From: Phycisphaerae bacterium
GTDB lineage: Bacteria > Planctomycetota > Phycisphaerae > Sedimentisphaerales > UBA12454
Direction: 5' to 3'
Length of the DNA stretch: 64,000 nucleotides
NCBI GenBank assembly: GCA_041652575.1
Contig: JBAZHC010000003.1
Location: forward strand, 62,001-126,000
Shown here one piece after another: positions 42,830-53,222 of the stretch. The notes beneath the pieces were generated by a model. The model saw only the letters and a program-made list of their open reading frames with translations. It was not told the DNA's origin and ran no database searches. The translations under genes were made by a program, and so were the position numbers. The number at the start of each line of letters is the position of its first letter. Position 1 is the stretch's first letter.

Positions 42830-45064
42830 CTAAGAAATCTGTCCTGCAAGTTGTTCTGCATTAGCATCCCGGTATTCTCGATAGGACTCAATCATTTCTC
42901 CGAAATAACCGCCCTTGAGAACTCTTACGCCGACAAGTACTGCACCGAGAATATTCGTATTAATTTCCTTAAGTTCCCGTACAATACGCTGTGCAGTGCC
43001 GCGTTTGGTGATTGCTGTATTAAATACCAGAACGGTACCGTCCGCCTGGGTAGCGAGCGATTTTGCGTCGCTCACAAGTGTCGGAGGACCATCTATAATT
43101 ACACGGTCATAGTGCTGTTTTGCAAATTCGAGAAGTTCATGCATTCGCTTGCCACCGAGCATTTCTGCGGGATTTTTCGGCAGAGCGCCGCTGTCAATAA
43201 CATCTGTGTCAGACAGTCCTGTCGGTCTGATAATTTCCTCAATACCTGATTTGCCGATAAGATAACTGCTCAGGCCATTGTCCTGTTTCTGTGTTCCTCC
43301 ATCCTGTTCATCGATAGCCGGGAATATCTTACCTAAAGCCGGCCTGCGGAAATTCGCGTCAATTAAAAGTACCTTATTGCTTTCCGCTGCAAATGTTGCC
43401 GCCAGATTTACCGCAACAGTCGTCCTGCCTTCCTCGGCATTTCCACTTGTAACTAGAATAACCCGTTGACTTTCGGCATTTACAGAAACCTTCAGATTTG
43501 TTCTGAACTGTCTGTAACACTCACTCATCATCGAGAATGGCAATTGTCTGACAATTGTCCACATATCGGCTTTTCTCGTATTCGAATCGAGGTCTTTGTG
43601 CGTAACCATTCCAAGCAGCGGAACGGTGACATACTTCATCACATCCTTCGGCGTGCGAAGCAGTTCATTAAGGAACTCTGTCAGAAACGCAAAGCCTAAA
43701 CCGAGCAGGAATCCAAGAAAAGTACCGGCCGGTGTATATATAATAAGTAATGGCGAGCTTCTCTCCAGCGGTGCCGGCGCAAGACCCATAGGCCTAACCT
43801 TTGCAGTGTCGGCATCCCGTTTTATGAGATTGTATTTACTTATCTGTTCCTGAGTTGCAAAAAGTTTGTTCTTTGTTTCTTCTCTGTCCGAAAGAATCCG
43901 ATCGTATTCGGCTCTCGTATTATCAAGGTCCCTCTGGTCATTTTCCGTCTTTGCCCGTAATTCTTCAAGTTTTGCAAGACGATTGGTAATCATCACAAAC
44001 TGATCTCTGACAGTGGTAACATCAGAGTCACGAATTTGCTGAGCCTTTATGTTAGCCCGTGTTTCTTTTTCAGCAATTGTCTGCCGTAAAAGCTCCCGTA
44101 TTTGCTGAACTTCTCTGTGATTTTCACCAAGAGTGGTAGATTTTCTTGCAAGTTCTGCTTCCAAATTTGAAATTCTCTGAATAAGTCCTATGACAACCGA
44201 ATCGTTTTCAGTGTCTCGCTGCACTATTTCATCAGTAACCTTTCTCTCTTCATAACTTGCAACGCTTGTACGAATTTGTTCGATATCAGCTTCAAGTTTT
44301 ACTTTCTCAACTTCGAGACTAGCCAGTTTTTGCGTAATAGTATGGCGAAAATTCCCTTCCCCTGTTCCTTCAAGCTGTGTCTCGCCTGTTGAACGTCTGA
44401 TATCGGCCAATGAATTGTTAAGATTTTGGAGTTTGCCGCGAAGTTCATTTTCCTGCTGGTTGAGTTCGCTAAGTTTTGCGATGGTACCGGCTTCAGCGGT
44501 ACTCTGCTGGGATTTCACGAATAAATCAACCATTTGATTAACAATAAGAGCCGCCTCCTGAGCATTACCGCAAGTCATGCTTATTAATATGTAATTGCTG
44601 TTTCTGTCTGCTGCCGCTCCCATATTCTTGTTAAGGTTATCCATAACATCCAGAACATTGTCTCCAAACCCTTTAAACCATAGGGTCTCACGTATTGCAT
44701 CCCTGCGAATCAGTTCCTGAAGCATACTCTGCTGCTTTATCAAAGCTGCTTTTGAGAATCTGAATTCATAGGCTACATCTTTGCTGGCAATAGGACTGCC
44801 GATGACTGTAGGGTCTGTTTGTCCAGGAGATAACACTTCGATATAAGTCTTTGCTGTGTATTTTGGTGCAACTCTTTTAAGAACAAACCAAAGGCCTGTT
44901 CCAGTAGCAGTTCCGAGAAACGTCAAAATGCAAATAAGCAGAACGTGTCGACGAAGAATGTCCAATATCTCTTTTGGTGTTATCACCATTGCTGCTGCCG
45001 AAGCAGTAAATGCCGGATTGGAACGCCGGATAACCGATGATGCAGGCTGCTTGTTATTTATCAT
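42830..45064 (-). CDS. Wzc/CpsD-type polysaccharide co-polymerase with P-loop domain
   Basis: 744 residues. N-terminal Wzz domain with a transmembrane helix (HVLLICILTFLGTATGTGLWF, about residues 40-60), long coiled coils (about 190-400) reaching into the periplasm, a second helix (LIIYTPAGTFLGFLLGLGFAFL), then a BY-kinase-like domain: Walker A-like VTSGNAEEGRTTVAVNLA, A' VLLIDANFRRP and B VIIDGPP. The invariant Walker A lysine is Arg here (EGRTT in place of EGKST). The C-terminal YREYRDAN gives a small tyrosine cluster. It probably controls polysaccharide chain length and export with the Wza-like protein of the same locus. Last gene of that run. Confidence 0.85.
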   Translation of the reverse strand: MINNKQPASSVIRRSNPAFTASAAAMVITPKEILDILRRHVLLICILTFLGTATGTGLWFVLKRVAPKYTAKTYIEVLSPGQTDPTVIGSPIASKDVAYEFRFSKAALIKQQSMLQELIRRDAIRETLWFKGFGDNVLDVMDNLNKNMGAAADRNSNYILISMTCGNAQEAALIVNQMVDLFVKSQQSTAEAGTIAKLSELNQQENELRGKLQNLNNSLADIRRSTGETQLEGTGEGNFRHTITQKLASLEVEKVKLEADIEQIRTSVASYEERKVTDEIVQRDTENDSVVIGLIQRISNLEAELARKSTTLGENHREVQQIRELLRQTIAEKETRANIKAQQIRDSDVTTVRDQFVMITNRLAKLEELRAKTENDQRDLDNTRAEYDRILSDREETKNKLFATQEQISKYNLIKRDADTAKVRPMGLAPAPLERSSPLLIIYTPAGTFLGFLLGLGFAFLTEFLNELLRTPKDVMKYVTVPLLGMVTHKDLDSNTRKADMWTIVRQLPFSMMSECYRQFRTNLKVSVNAESQRVILVTSGNAEEGRTTVAVNLAATFAAESNKVLLIDANFRRPALGKIFPAIDEQDGGTQKQDNGLSSYLIGKSGIEEIIRPTGLSDTDVIDSGALPKNPAEMLGGKRMHELLEFAKQHYDRVIIDGPPTLVSDAKSLATQADGTVLVFNTAITKRGTAQRIVRELKEINTNILGAVLVGVRVLKGGYFGEMIESYREYRDANAEQLAGQIS

Positions 45065-45126
45065 ATTATGTACCTGTTCATACTAAAGGTCCCATAACGG
45101 AACATTTATGCTCTTCCCAATCGTTT

Positions 45127-48100
45127 CTACTTCTTGGAAGAAAGCCTTTCAATCGCAGCGGATATTCTGTCTTTGTCATCTTGTGAAACATTTTTACCTG
45201 CGACTTCTATCGCACGCTTATACGCATCCAGTGCCTCATTATTTCGTCCGAGCTTTTCTTTCACCATAGCAATATGTTCATATACTTCTACGGGAGCGTT
45301 CATCTTCTTTAGTTCATATTGCTGCAGAGACCTTTGCAGAAACTCGTCAGCTTCTGCTGCCCTATTCTTTTTCAGGAGTACATACCCATAAGTATCAAGT
45401 ACGCCCTCATTATTAGGCACAGCCTTGTAGGCCTTTTCGCCATATTCAACTGCTTTATCAAGGTCAATATTGTATTCAGCATATATATACGCAAGGTTGT
45501 TCATAACTGTTATATTTGTCGGCTGTTCTTGTAGTATACTTTCATACTCCTCTATAGCCTTTTTCAGATATTCTTTATCGGACGTCTTGTTGAATGCTGC
45601 CAACAAAATCCCAGCCTTACTTGTCTGACACATTTGCCTAATACGCTCGTTATCAACCGCAATTCTGATGCAGTTGTCAACATATTCAATCGCCTTGTTG
45701 TACTGCTGGTTCATATTGTAGAGATTAAACAGTGCAAGATTTACTGCGAGCGAATCAGGCTGGCTTTGTAGTTTTTCATTGCACCATTTAATAGTCTCAT
45801 CAAATCCGACAACATTATTCATAATTCTGAGAATTTCGACAATGTAGTTTTCATTTGTTCCTGCCTTTTCAAGAGCTCTTCTGAAATATTGTATAGCAGT
45901 CTCCTTGTCGCCCGTATAAGCTTTTGCCTCTGCCATTCTCTCATAAGCAATAGGAGCAAATACACCGTCAAGATGCTTTGTAGCCTCTGCCAGAAGCTGG
46001 TCATATTTTTTACTCAAGAGCATCGACCTCATCTTCCCGTCAAATGCACTTAAATCAGGCTCTTCGCTGTTGATTTTCAAACTGTTCTGAAAAGCAATAT
46101 CGAAAAGTTTATAGGCTTCATCAAAACTTTTAACGTTTAGGGCAAACTCTCCGGCACGGTTGTACCAATAAACACTATTTGGGAATTTCCCAATCGCTTC
46201 ACTGTAAAATTTTTGAAGTCGTTCGATATTACCGGTTTTGAGATACATTTCCTCAAGCATGTTTCTGGCGATAATAGACCCCTGCTCATCAACAGCAAGT
46301 TTGAGTTCGGCAATTGCCAGTTCATCTCTGTTTGTTCGTGCATAGGCACGTGCAAGGTCAATTCGTATTTCTGCGTTATCCGACAACAATTTGCTTTTTT
46401 GCAGGTCTTCAATTGCTTCATTATATTTATTCATAGCAAGATTAATTTGCCCTCGAAGTCTCCAGACTCGCGGGTTATTCCTGTCAAGTTCGAGATTTCT
46501 ATTGACAAGTTTAAGAGCATCTTCCATCTTGCCCTGTCGTGCAATCTGCCATGCCTGTAAAAATATTAGCCTGGGTTCATCGGGATATTTTTCACGCAAA
46601 CTTTCAAGTTGGGTTTTCGCTTCATCCGCCAGACCTGCTTCGAGGTATGATTCGACCTGGATAATCTCGTTATCAAGAGATTCATTGACTTTCAGCAAAT
46701 CCGCGGAATATTTTAAAATGCCTGCCTGGTCATTTTTACCGCGGGAGACAAGAAGCAAACCTCTCAGAGTATTAACATCCTGAGGGTTTGTCTCATATAA
46801 TTTAGTGAGAACCTTTTGTGCATCATCCATCTTTCCGTTACGGACATAAAAACGCCATAACAAATTATCATTGCTCGCAAGAAGCTTTTCAGCTTCATCT
46901 GGTTTGCCATTGATCCTGAAGTATTCAGAGTAGCCTTCAAGCACACTTATGTTATCCGGTGCAAGTTCATAAGCTGTTTTATACGCATTTTCTGCAATAG
47001 CAAAATAAACATCTTTCTGAGCCTTGTTCTGCTGAGCAACCCGCATAGCCAGAGCTCCCAATCGAAGTGAATTCTCCATGGTCGGCCGCACTTTTTGTAT
47101 CTGCTGAGAAATGGCTATCGCCCTATCCGGCTCGGTTTGGCTTATAAATTGAGAGTAAAAGCTTCTCAGGTTAAAATCCGAGGGATTTGCGCGTATTGCA
47201 AGTTCCAGTGCACTACGAGTCTCTGATATCTGTTCGATAGTTGCGGAGGCTCCCAGCTTCTCACTACGGCTATAGAGCATATATGCCAGATTTCGAGTAA
47301 CATTGCCATCGAGAGGATTCAGACTATAGGCCTTCTTCGCATCCTCAATCGCATCATTCTCTTTTTCAATCGCCGAATATGCCTGACTTCGCAAAAGATA
47401 TGCCTCTGAAAAAATCGGTCTCTTTTCAAGGCAATCATTAATTCTTTCAATAGCAGTTTGATATTCTTTACTGGCAAAAGCCAGCCGTGCCTTAAAAAAT
47501 TCTCCACCACATAAATCAGTATTGTTTTTACGTGCGATTTCGACAAGTTTCTGTGCCTGACTAAAATCCTGCTGGCTAAGCATAACGCTAAAAAGATTTG
47601 TTAATGCCGTGGAATTGTCCGGAGCAATCTGCAGGGCTTTCTGATAATATTCAACAGCCTGTTCATTTTTGCCTTGTACCTGATAGAACTGCCCAAGAGC
47701 CAGCATACTTTGAACCGAGTCCTTAATCGCCTCAAGAGTCTGTAATATAATCTGCTCGTTACGCTCGGGCGGAATATTGACAGGTGAAGGTTCCTTAAGC
47801 ATAAGTTTATATAAACCTGCATTTATGCTGTTTGGATAGGACACCTGATAATTATCAACAAAAGCGGCTGCTTTTTCATATTCCTTATCAGCTATATACC
47901 TCTTACACAAATCAGCAAATTCGGCATCTGTAACCTTTGCAGCTCCGATGGCAACAAGTTTATCCCTGACCCTGCTGCTCTCTTTTCTTATTTGTTCATA
48001 TTGAGTTTTAATCTGCTGATATTGTTCATTTTGCTGTAATTGCTGACCTTCAGCAGGCTGATTCTGTATAAGCTCCCATTCGGCTACGTTGGCTCTGGCA

Positions 48101-49818
48101 TTCAAAAGCAGATTTTTAAGTCTCAGGACATTGGGGTCGTCTTCAGAAAGCTTATCGAGCGATTCCTTGGCTTTATCATACATTTTAGCGCCTATGTAAG
48201 CGCTTATTCGAAGATTTTTACTTTCGTTATTTTCTGTAAAATTTTTATCAAACATGTCTATTAACTGGATCGCACGTTCCCAGTCCTGTATACGTATCAG
48301 CGAAGAAGCAAAATCCAGAAGCATTTCCGGTTTGTTATAATACATACGATTTGCGAAAGCGGTCAAATAAAATTGCCCAACAATACCGGTTTCAGGCGTA
48401 TTCTGAAGGGCTTTTGCAAGCTCATAGGCAAGAAGGCCAAGCTGCGGATCGCTTTGTGTCTGACTGGAAACAGTGAGCGACTGATACGCGGAATACATCT
48501 GTTTAATCGCCTCATTTTTCTGCCCTTTTGCAAGAAGGATTCTGCCCCGCCACATTACTGAATAAGGATTTTCCGCACTTCCAAGAAGCTGATTAATCTG
48601 GTGTACCTCTTTCTCGGCGAGTTCCAGCCAGTTTGAAGTTTCCGTCTGTCCTTCGAGAGGTACTGACGTTCTTTCCAAATAGCAGTTAGCTAAAAAAGTA
48701 TGCAGGGAATACCTGTTTATAAAGCTGGTTCTTGCCTTTGGTCCCGGCACATCAAGACTGTCCGGATAGCCTAACGCTTCTGTGGCAATGTCAATAGCAT
48801 TCTGGAAATTCTGCAGATCTTTATCTGCCAAATATTTTCTGTAATATAAACTTGCAACGGTAAGTGCATAAGATACATTTTGTTTGTCTAACTGTCTGGA
48901 TTTCTCGACCGATACGATTGCCTTATCTATGTCCCTGGGATCTCTCTGGTATAACTGTGAAAGTGCAAAATAAGGCAAAGGGCTATCAGAGAATTTCTGC
49001 GTAAGCTGAATAATTTTAGATTCAACTTCCTTGATTTTGTTCGGGTCTTCTTTCGCCTCGATAAGTTTATTGCTGTAAAGATTTATATAAACCTTTGGCT
49101 CATTGGGGAGAGCTTCAATACCTTTGAGCAGCACTTTATCTGCCTCCTGACGTGCATTTTCAACTGAGTTCAGGATGCCTCTGGCAGCAAGAATTTCTCC
49201 CTTTTGTATTATCGCATCTGCCATATATTGATACACATCAGCGTTGTTCGGCTCGGTCTGAATTGCCTTTTGAAGTATTTCAATTGTATCATTGATACTT
49301 TTTTCTTTATCGGTCATCTGGCCGCGTCTTACAAGTTCAAGAAGTGCCTGTCCTTTCATCCGATACATTCGCGGTGACGTATCAAGCTGTTTTTCTATCA
49401 GTTCTGAGACATTTGATTCAACTTCCTTCCATGCCGGCCAGTTGCCGGAGTTGGCGAGCTGATAACTATAGTCGAGCATTGCAAGACGGGCCTTTAGGTT
49501 CTTCGTGTCAAAGTTGATTATCTTATTCCAACATCCCGCAGCCTTGGGCCATTCATTCATATCAAGATACATATCCGCAAGTTTGAACATAATATCAATT
49601 TTGAGTTCTGTCTTCTTGCTATAAGCAAATGCACGTCCGTAGGCCTTTTCTGCGATTTTGTAATCAGGCTCTTCAAGAGCAAGAGCGGCCTGGGCATCTT
49701 TTATATACTTCTGCGGGTCTCTGCTAAGGTTAAGAACCACAACAATTGCCGCTAATATCAGCAAAGCGAGAAAAAGTGAACCGATAATTGCAACTTTCTT
49801 ATTTAATCTCTTAGCCAT
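45127..49818 (-). CDS. Giant TPR-repeat membrane-anchored protein of the exosortase locus
   Basis: 1563 residues from ATG 49818, with AAGGA 8 nt upstream. One N-terminal transmembrane helix (VAIIGSLFLALLILAAIVVVLNL) is followed by many tetratricopeptide repeats over nearly the whole length. They are seen as A/G-x-Y and A/L-x2-A spacing, for instance QGKNEQAVEYYQKALQIAPDN and NKYNEAIEDLQKSKLLSDN. PrsT-like TPR proteins of this size belong to PEP-CTERM/exosortase polysaccharide systems, where they are thought to scaffold assembly or sorting. It is between epsI and the Wzc-like gene. This is the largest gene in the window. Confidence 0.85.
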   Translation of the reverse strand: MAKRLNKKVAIIGSLFLALLILAAIVVVLNLSRDPQKYIKDAQAALALEEPDYKIAEKAYGRAFAYSKKTELKIDIMFKLADMYLDMNEWPKAAGCWNKIINFDTKNLKARLAMLDYSYQLANSGNWPAWKEVESNVSELIEKQLDTSPRMYRMKGQALLELVRRGQMTDKEKSINDTIEILQKAIQTEPNNADVYQYMADAIIQKGEILAARGILNSVENARQEADKVLLKGIEALPNEPKVYINLYSNKLIEAKEDPNKIKEVESKIIQLTQKFSDSPLPYFALSQLYQRDPRDIDKAIVSVEKSRQLDKQNVSYALTVASLYYRKYLADKDLQNFQNAIDIATEALGYPDSLDVPGPKARTSFINRYSLHTFLANCYLERTSVPLEGQTETSNWLELAEKEVHQINQLLGSAENPYSVMWRGRILLAKGQKNEAIKQMYSAYQSLTVSSQTQSDPQLGLLAYELAKALQNTPETGIVGQFYLTAFANRMYYNKPEMLLDFASSLIRIQDWERAIQLIDMFDKNFTENNESKNLRISAYIGAKMYDKAKESLDKLSEDDPNVLRLKNLLLNARANVAEWELIQNQPAEGQQLQQNEQYQQIKTQYEQIRKESSRVRDKLVAIGAAKVTDAEFADLCKRYIADKEYEKAAAFVDNYQVSYPNSINAGLYKLMLKEPSPVNIPPERNEQIILQTLEAIKDSVQSMLALGQFYQVQGKNEQAVEYYQKALQIAPDNSTALTNLFSVMLSQQDFSQAQKLVEIARKNNTDLCGGEFFKARLAFASKEYQTAIERINDCLEKRPIFSEAYLLRSQAYSAIEKENDAIEDAKKAYSLNPLDGNVTRNLAYMLYSRSEKLGASATIEQISETRSALELAIRANPSDFNLRSFYSQFISQTEPDRAIAISQQIQKVRPTMENSLRLGALAMRVAQQNKAQKDVYFAIAENAYKTAYELAPDNISVLEGYSEYFRINGKPDEAEKLLASNDNLLWRFYVRNGKMDDAQKVLTKLYETNPQDVNTLRGLLLVSRGKNDQAGILKYSADLLKVNESLDNEIIQVESYLEAGLADEAKTQLESLREKYPDEPRLIFLQAWQIARQGKMEDALKLVNRNLELDRNNPRVWRLRGQINLAMNKYNEAIEDLQKSKLLSDNAEIRIDLARAYARTNRDELAIAELKLAVDEQGSIIARNMLEEMYLKTGNIERLQKFYSEAIGKFPNSVYWYNRAGEFALNVKSFDEAYKLFDIAFQNSLKINSEEPDLSAFDGKMRSMLLSKKYDQLLAEATKHLDGVFAPIAYERMAEAKAYTGDKETAIQYFRRALEKAGTNENYIVEILRIMNNVVGFDETIKWCNEKLQSQPDSLAVNLALFNLYNMNQQYNKAIEYVDNCIRIAVDNERIRQMCQTSKAGILLAAFNKTSDKEYLKKAIEEYESILQEQPTNITVMNNLAYIYAEYNIDLDKAVEYGEKAYKAVPNNEGVLDTYGYVLLKKNRAAEADEFLQRSLQQYELKKMNAPVEVYEHIAMVKEKLGRNNEALDAYKRAIEVAGKNVSQDDKDRISAAIERLSSKK

Positions 49819-49860
49819 TTTCACAATCCTTCTATAAAAATAAGTTTATCATTAATTGGC

Positions 49861-50619
49861 CTATTTCCAGTCAGGCCAGTTATTCTTCTCCAGAACAGGC
49901 AGCAGAACTTTAAGCAATCTCCCGGCAGCTTCAATTGATTGCTGATTATCAGGATATATGCCTCTGGAATTAAAAAACTTCAATTCTATTTTCGAAAAAT
50001 ATGAATATTCACTCGTCAAGTCGCCCAGGGCGATTCTAACTGTCGTTCGATTACCTTTGTATTTGCCGTTGACTCTGAAGAAGTAAATAACCGGAAACTT
50101 CGACGTTGCCTGCCAGATTTCTGTGGTTTTTCTCGTAAAAAGCAGAATTGTAGCCGGAATCTTCTCGCCGCTGGCAATTCCCGCTATGTTGGTATCTCCT
50201 ATATCGATATTTATCGAAGAGCTGCTCTCTACCTGATTCCCACCGCCTACATAACAGGCCTCCGGCACATGCGGCACCTGGTCAGGATTGCCGGTATAAT
50301 ATGTTACAAACACAGAACAGTTCCTTACCGGGTTCATAACATCAACTGTCGTATCCTCTATAATCCACTGCAGATAATCTTCCGTGCCCAGCGACTCAAG
50401 GACATCTTTATTTTCAATTTTTGATTTTTCAAGAACTTTATAAGGTTCGAGAAGTTTTTCGTCAAGCTGGTCAAACGGCATTTTCAACGGCAGTGGTTTT
50501 TTAATCGGTGTAATTCCATGATAACTTCTGTAACATCTGATAAACCCGGCTGTAATTAAAAGACAGGCAACACTTAAAATGAAAGATGGCTGAAGATAAC
50601 TTTTTATGAAAGATTTCAT
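49861..50619 (-). CDS. epsI: Exosortase-associated protein EpsI
   Basis: 252 residues. An N-terminal membrane helix (SFILSVACLLITAGFIRCY) precedes a periplasmic domain of the EpsI/DUF3485 family, recognised by VFVTYYTGNPDQVPHVPEACYVGGG. Its ATG overlaps the TGA of the exosortase gene (ATGA), so translation is coupled. EpsI accompanies exosortase in protein sorting or polysaccharide production; its biochemical role is not firmly known. Confidence 0.88.
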   Translation of the reverse strand: MKSFIKSYLQPSFILSVACLLITAGFIRCYRSYHGITPIKKPLPLKMPFDQLDEKLLEPYKVLEKSKIENKDVLESLGTEDYLQWIIEDTTVDVMNPVRNCSVFVTYYTGNPDQVPHVPEACYVGGGNQVESSSSINIDIGDTNIAGIASGEKIPATILLFTRKTTEIWQATSKFPVIYFFRVNGKYKGNRTTVRIALGDLTSEYSYFSKIELKFFNSRGIYPDNQQSIEAAGRLLKVLLPVLEKNNWPDWK

Positions 50620-51587
50620 TGTCCCGATGAATCCTTCCTGCGAATGATAACTTCCTCATGAACTGTTTCTTCTGTAACAAGATTAGACATAAACCACGCC
50701 AGACCCCCATACAACCCGAATGCCAGCGGCAGCATCGCCAGTCCGAGCATGTCATGATATATACCCTGGGCGTACATCGGGTCCCATAGTACATAAATAA
50801 AAGCGGTAGTTACCACTCTGACAATATTGCAAAAAAGAGCTATTGGCACTGTACTTGCCAAAAGAACAAGCCTCTGCCATATCGGTCTGTAATGCAGGTA
50901 TGCCATCGCAACGCCAAGGGCCAGAAAAGCCATCAGAAGTCTCATACCACTGCAGGCTTCAGCCACATCCAGGCCGGGTTCAAGTCTTACACCTTTGTAA
51001 ACGATATCTATAACCACGCCGCTTGCATTTGCTTCAAGTCCCTTGACCATATTCAAAAGAAAAGCGGCTATTTGAGCATCATGAGCTCGCATCGGAATTG
51101 TAAGGTCGTTATAAACTCTGGCAGGCAGAGGAAGGGCAAAGATAAGATAGATTATCGGCAGCCATGTATATTTTATCAACTTCCATCCGCCGACAAGCAG
51201 CACAATCGAGCCGATTACCGGTATAATTACAAGCGATTTGAAATATCCGAATTGGTAAACAAACATAACTAATATATAAAACACGAGACTGCAAATAAGG
51301 AATAAAAGGCCGAAGTAGTTTGGACGCAGCTTGAGCGTCAGTATATCCTTTTTCTTCTGATTAAGTAAATACAGGCTGAACAGAGGTATTATAAAACCGT
51401 GCGACCAGCTGCTGTCATTTATCCAGCGATATACTATGGAATAAATCTCGGTATGAAAGGCGATATAAAACGCCGCAATCAGAATTGTCACTTTTATATA
51501 TGTATGTACCCCGAGACCCGACCAGCTTACCTCTTGCTCCGATAAGTTTTGAGCCTCTATGCAATTATTTTGTCTAAGTTCCTGCAT
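50616..51587 (-). CDS. Exosortase
   Basis: 323 residues with about eight transmembrane helices. The catalytic residues of exosortases are in place: Cys in VAEACSGMRLL, Arg in FCNIVRVVTTAF, and His in QGIYHDMLGLAM. In PEP-CTERM systems the enzyme cuts C-terminal anchors of exported proteins. No PEP-CTERM target is seen in this window, so its substrates are elsewhere or it works mainly with the polysaccharide genes. It starts 15 bases after the Wza-like gene ends and overlaps epsI. Confidence 0.9.
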   Translation of the reverse strand: MQELRQNNCIEAQNLSEQEVSWSGLGVHTYIKVTILIAAFYIAFHTEIYSIVYRWINDSSWSHGFIIPLFSLYLLNQKKKDILTLKLRPNYFGLLFLICSLVFYILVMFVYQFGYFKSLVIIPVIGSIVLLVGGWKLIKYTWLPIIYLIFALPLPARVYNDLTIPMRAHDAQIAAFLLNMVKGLEANASGVVIDIVYKGVRLEPGLDVAEACSGMRLLMAFLALGVAMAYLHYRPIWQRLVLLASTVPIALFCNIVRVVTTAFIYVLWDPMYAQGIYHDMLGLAMLPLAFGLYGGLAWFMSNLVTEETVHEEVIIRRKDSSGQ

Positions 51588-51602
51588 TGGGAAAATTTTC
51601 TT

Positions 51603-53222
51603 TTAAAAGCCGAACCAGTCCACTGGAGAAGTAATCATCCTTGGTTTATTGGTACCAGCGGTCAAGTCCGCAAAGTTGCGGTCATAGATGAACCCGAAAC
51701 CATATGTCGCCCTGAATGCGTTACGAAGAACAGCTAAATATCTGGATACGCCATGTGTTCCGACGTTTATAACATCGTTAGGCTTTATAAAGAAATCGGG
51801 TTGGGAGCCGTTGGCTATCTTTTCAAGGTCAACCATTACTATTTCTTCCTTTTTTTCTCCTATTCTGCGGATAACTTCACATTTCTTAGGCCATGCGAGC
51901 GGGCCAAGGCCGCCTGCTGCCGCTATCGCCATTTTTAGGGTCATAGGTCTGCCCGTAAGATTTATTATACCCTGATTATTGACATTTCCAAGAACATAAA
52001 ATTCGCCCACGACATCGAGTTGAACGGTTATTGTATCGCCGGGTTTTATTATAATATTATATCTCGGGTCTCCGCCGAAAAGCTTATCTTTGGGTATTTT
52101 TATAACCCTGCTCTGAGTGCCTGCACTTTGGATATCTTCCCATCCGTAATTTTGCGGCAGAGTCTGTTCGGCAGAAGGAGGCTGCGTTGGAACCTGTTCA
52201 TCCCGGACCGGAGCTTTTTCCTCTATACCCTGCGGAGCCGGTTTCTCTTGTCCTGCTCCAACTCGAACCGGTATCCACCTGCCGTCCTTAAATACCCATT
52301 CAATTCTATTATCATTCTCTTGTCTTTGAGGCATCACATCGCTGACCGGCAGTTCGGAAGTTTGTTGCTGGTCGGGTTTCTCTTTTGCCATTCCCTCCGG
52401 TGCAGCGAGTTCTTCAAGCTCTTCTTCTGTTGCCATTTCCGCCGAGGTTATCACAAACTGGCCGGAAAGAACTGCAGGCTCGATAATTTCGAGCATCTGT
52501 TCATCATTGACCTCATCCGGCAATTGAACTTCTTTCGCCTTTGGCATGGATTGATTTGCATTATTACCTGCTTCAGGGGAAACACCGCTGAGTTGTTCCT
52601 GTCCCGTCAAACGTCTTGATACATAGACGTAGCTGACGTTAAATTGACTTGCAGAACCGGCTACCGCAATCGCATCGAGCAGGCGAAAATCATAACGAGG
52701 TATGATATATCGGTTTGGGTTTGCCACACCGTCACCGAGAATGGTAAATACTCTGCTCTGGGAACTGACAAGCGAAACAGTAACGGAAGGATTCTTGAGA
52801 ATACCGGGTGAAAGAGAATTTTTTATCTCATCTTCCAATTGTATCTCAGTCAGGCCTGTTACCCGAATCTGTCCGATTTCAGGAATAGAGATATTTCCGC
52901 TCTCATTGACAATAAAATTATCAACGTAAGCCGTTCCTTCCTGGAGCAGTTCAAAAATGGATATCCTCATCACATCACCGGAACTGAACGCATAATTCTT
53001 TTCATAAGCTATAACATCCACGGGACGAGGGTCTTCTGCTCCTTCGTATGCTGATGCGCTCTCTTCTGAGACGCCAAGTGTATCGAGTATTACATTGACG
53101 GTGGGGATAGGTCTAAATCGACCGATTTGAGAAGGATCAAGATGGTCTTTACTGCAGCCGGACAGTACGCCAACCACAATCAGGCTGGTTATCAACAGTC
53201 GTATTGCGTCCGTTTTTTTCAT
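51603..53222 (-). CDS. Wza-like polysaccharide export lipoprotein
   Basis: 539 residues. The signal LLITSLIVVGVLSGCSKD carries a lipobox LSGC. The Poly_export domain is at about residues 70-160 (YAFSSGDVMRISIFELLQ...SGNISIPEIGQIRVTGLTE), followed by SLBB-type segments (VTVSLVSSQSRVFTILGDGV and GEFYVLGNVNNQGIINLTGR). Between them is an unusual 150-residue region rich in Glu, Pro and Gln, ending GQEKPAPQGIEEKAP, probably disordered. It would form the outer-membrane pore for the polysaccharide. First gene of the five-gene run to 42830. Confidence 0.87.
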   Translation of the reverse strand: MKKTDAIRLLITSLIVVGVLSGCSKDHLDPSQIGRFRPIPTVNVILDTLGVSEESASAYEGAEDPRPVDVIAYEKNYAFSSGDVMRISIFELLQEGTAYVDNFIVNESGNISIPEIGQIRVTGLTEIQLEDEIKNSLSPGILKNPSVTVSLVSSQSRVFTILGDGVANPNRYIIPRYDFRLLDAIAVAGSASQFNVSYVYVSRRLTGQEQLSGVSPEAGNNANQSMPKAKEVQLPDEVNDEQMLEIIEPAVLSGQFVITSAEMATEEELEELAAPEGMAKEKPDQQQTSELPVSDVMPQRQENDNRIEWVFKDGRWIPVRVGAGQEKPAPQGIEEKAPVRDEQVPTQPPSAEQTLPQNYGWEDIQSAGTQSRVIKIPKDKLFGGDPRYNIIIKPGDTITVQLDVVGEFYVLGNVNNQGIINLTGRPMTLKMAIAAAGGLGPLAWPKKCEVIRRIGEKKEEIVMVDLEKIANGSQPDFFIKPNDVINVGTHGVSRYLAVLRNAFRATYGFGFIYDRNFADLTAGTNKPRMITSPVDWFGF

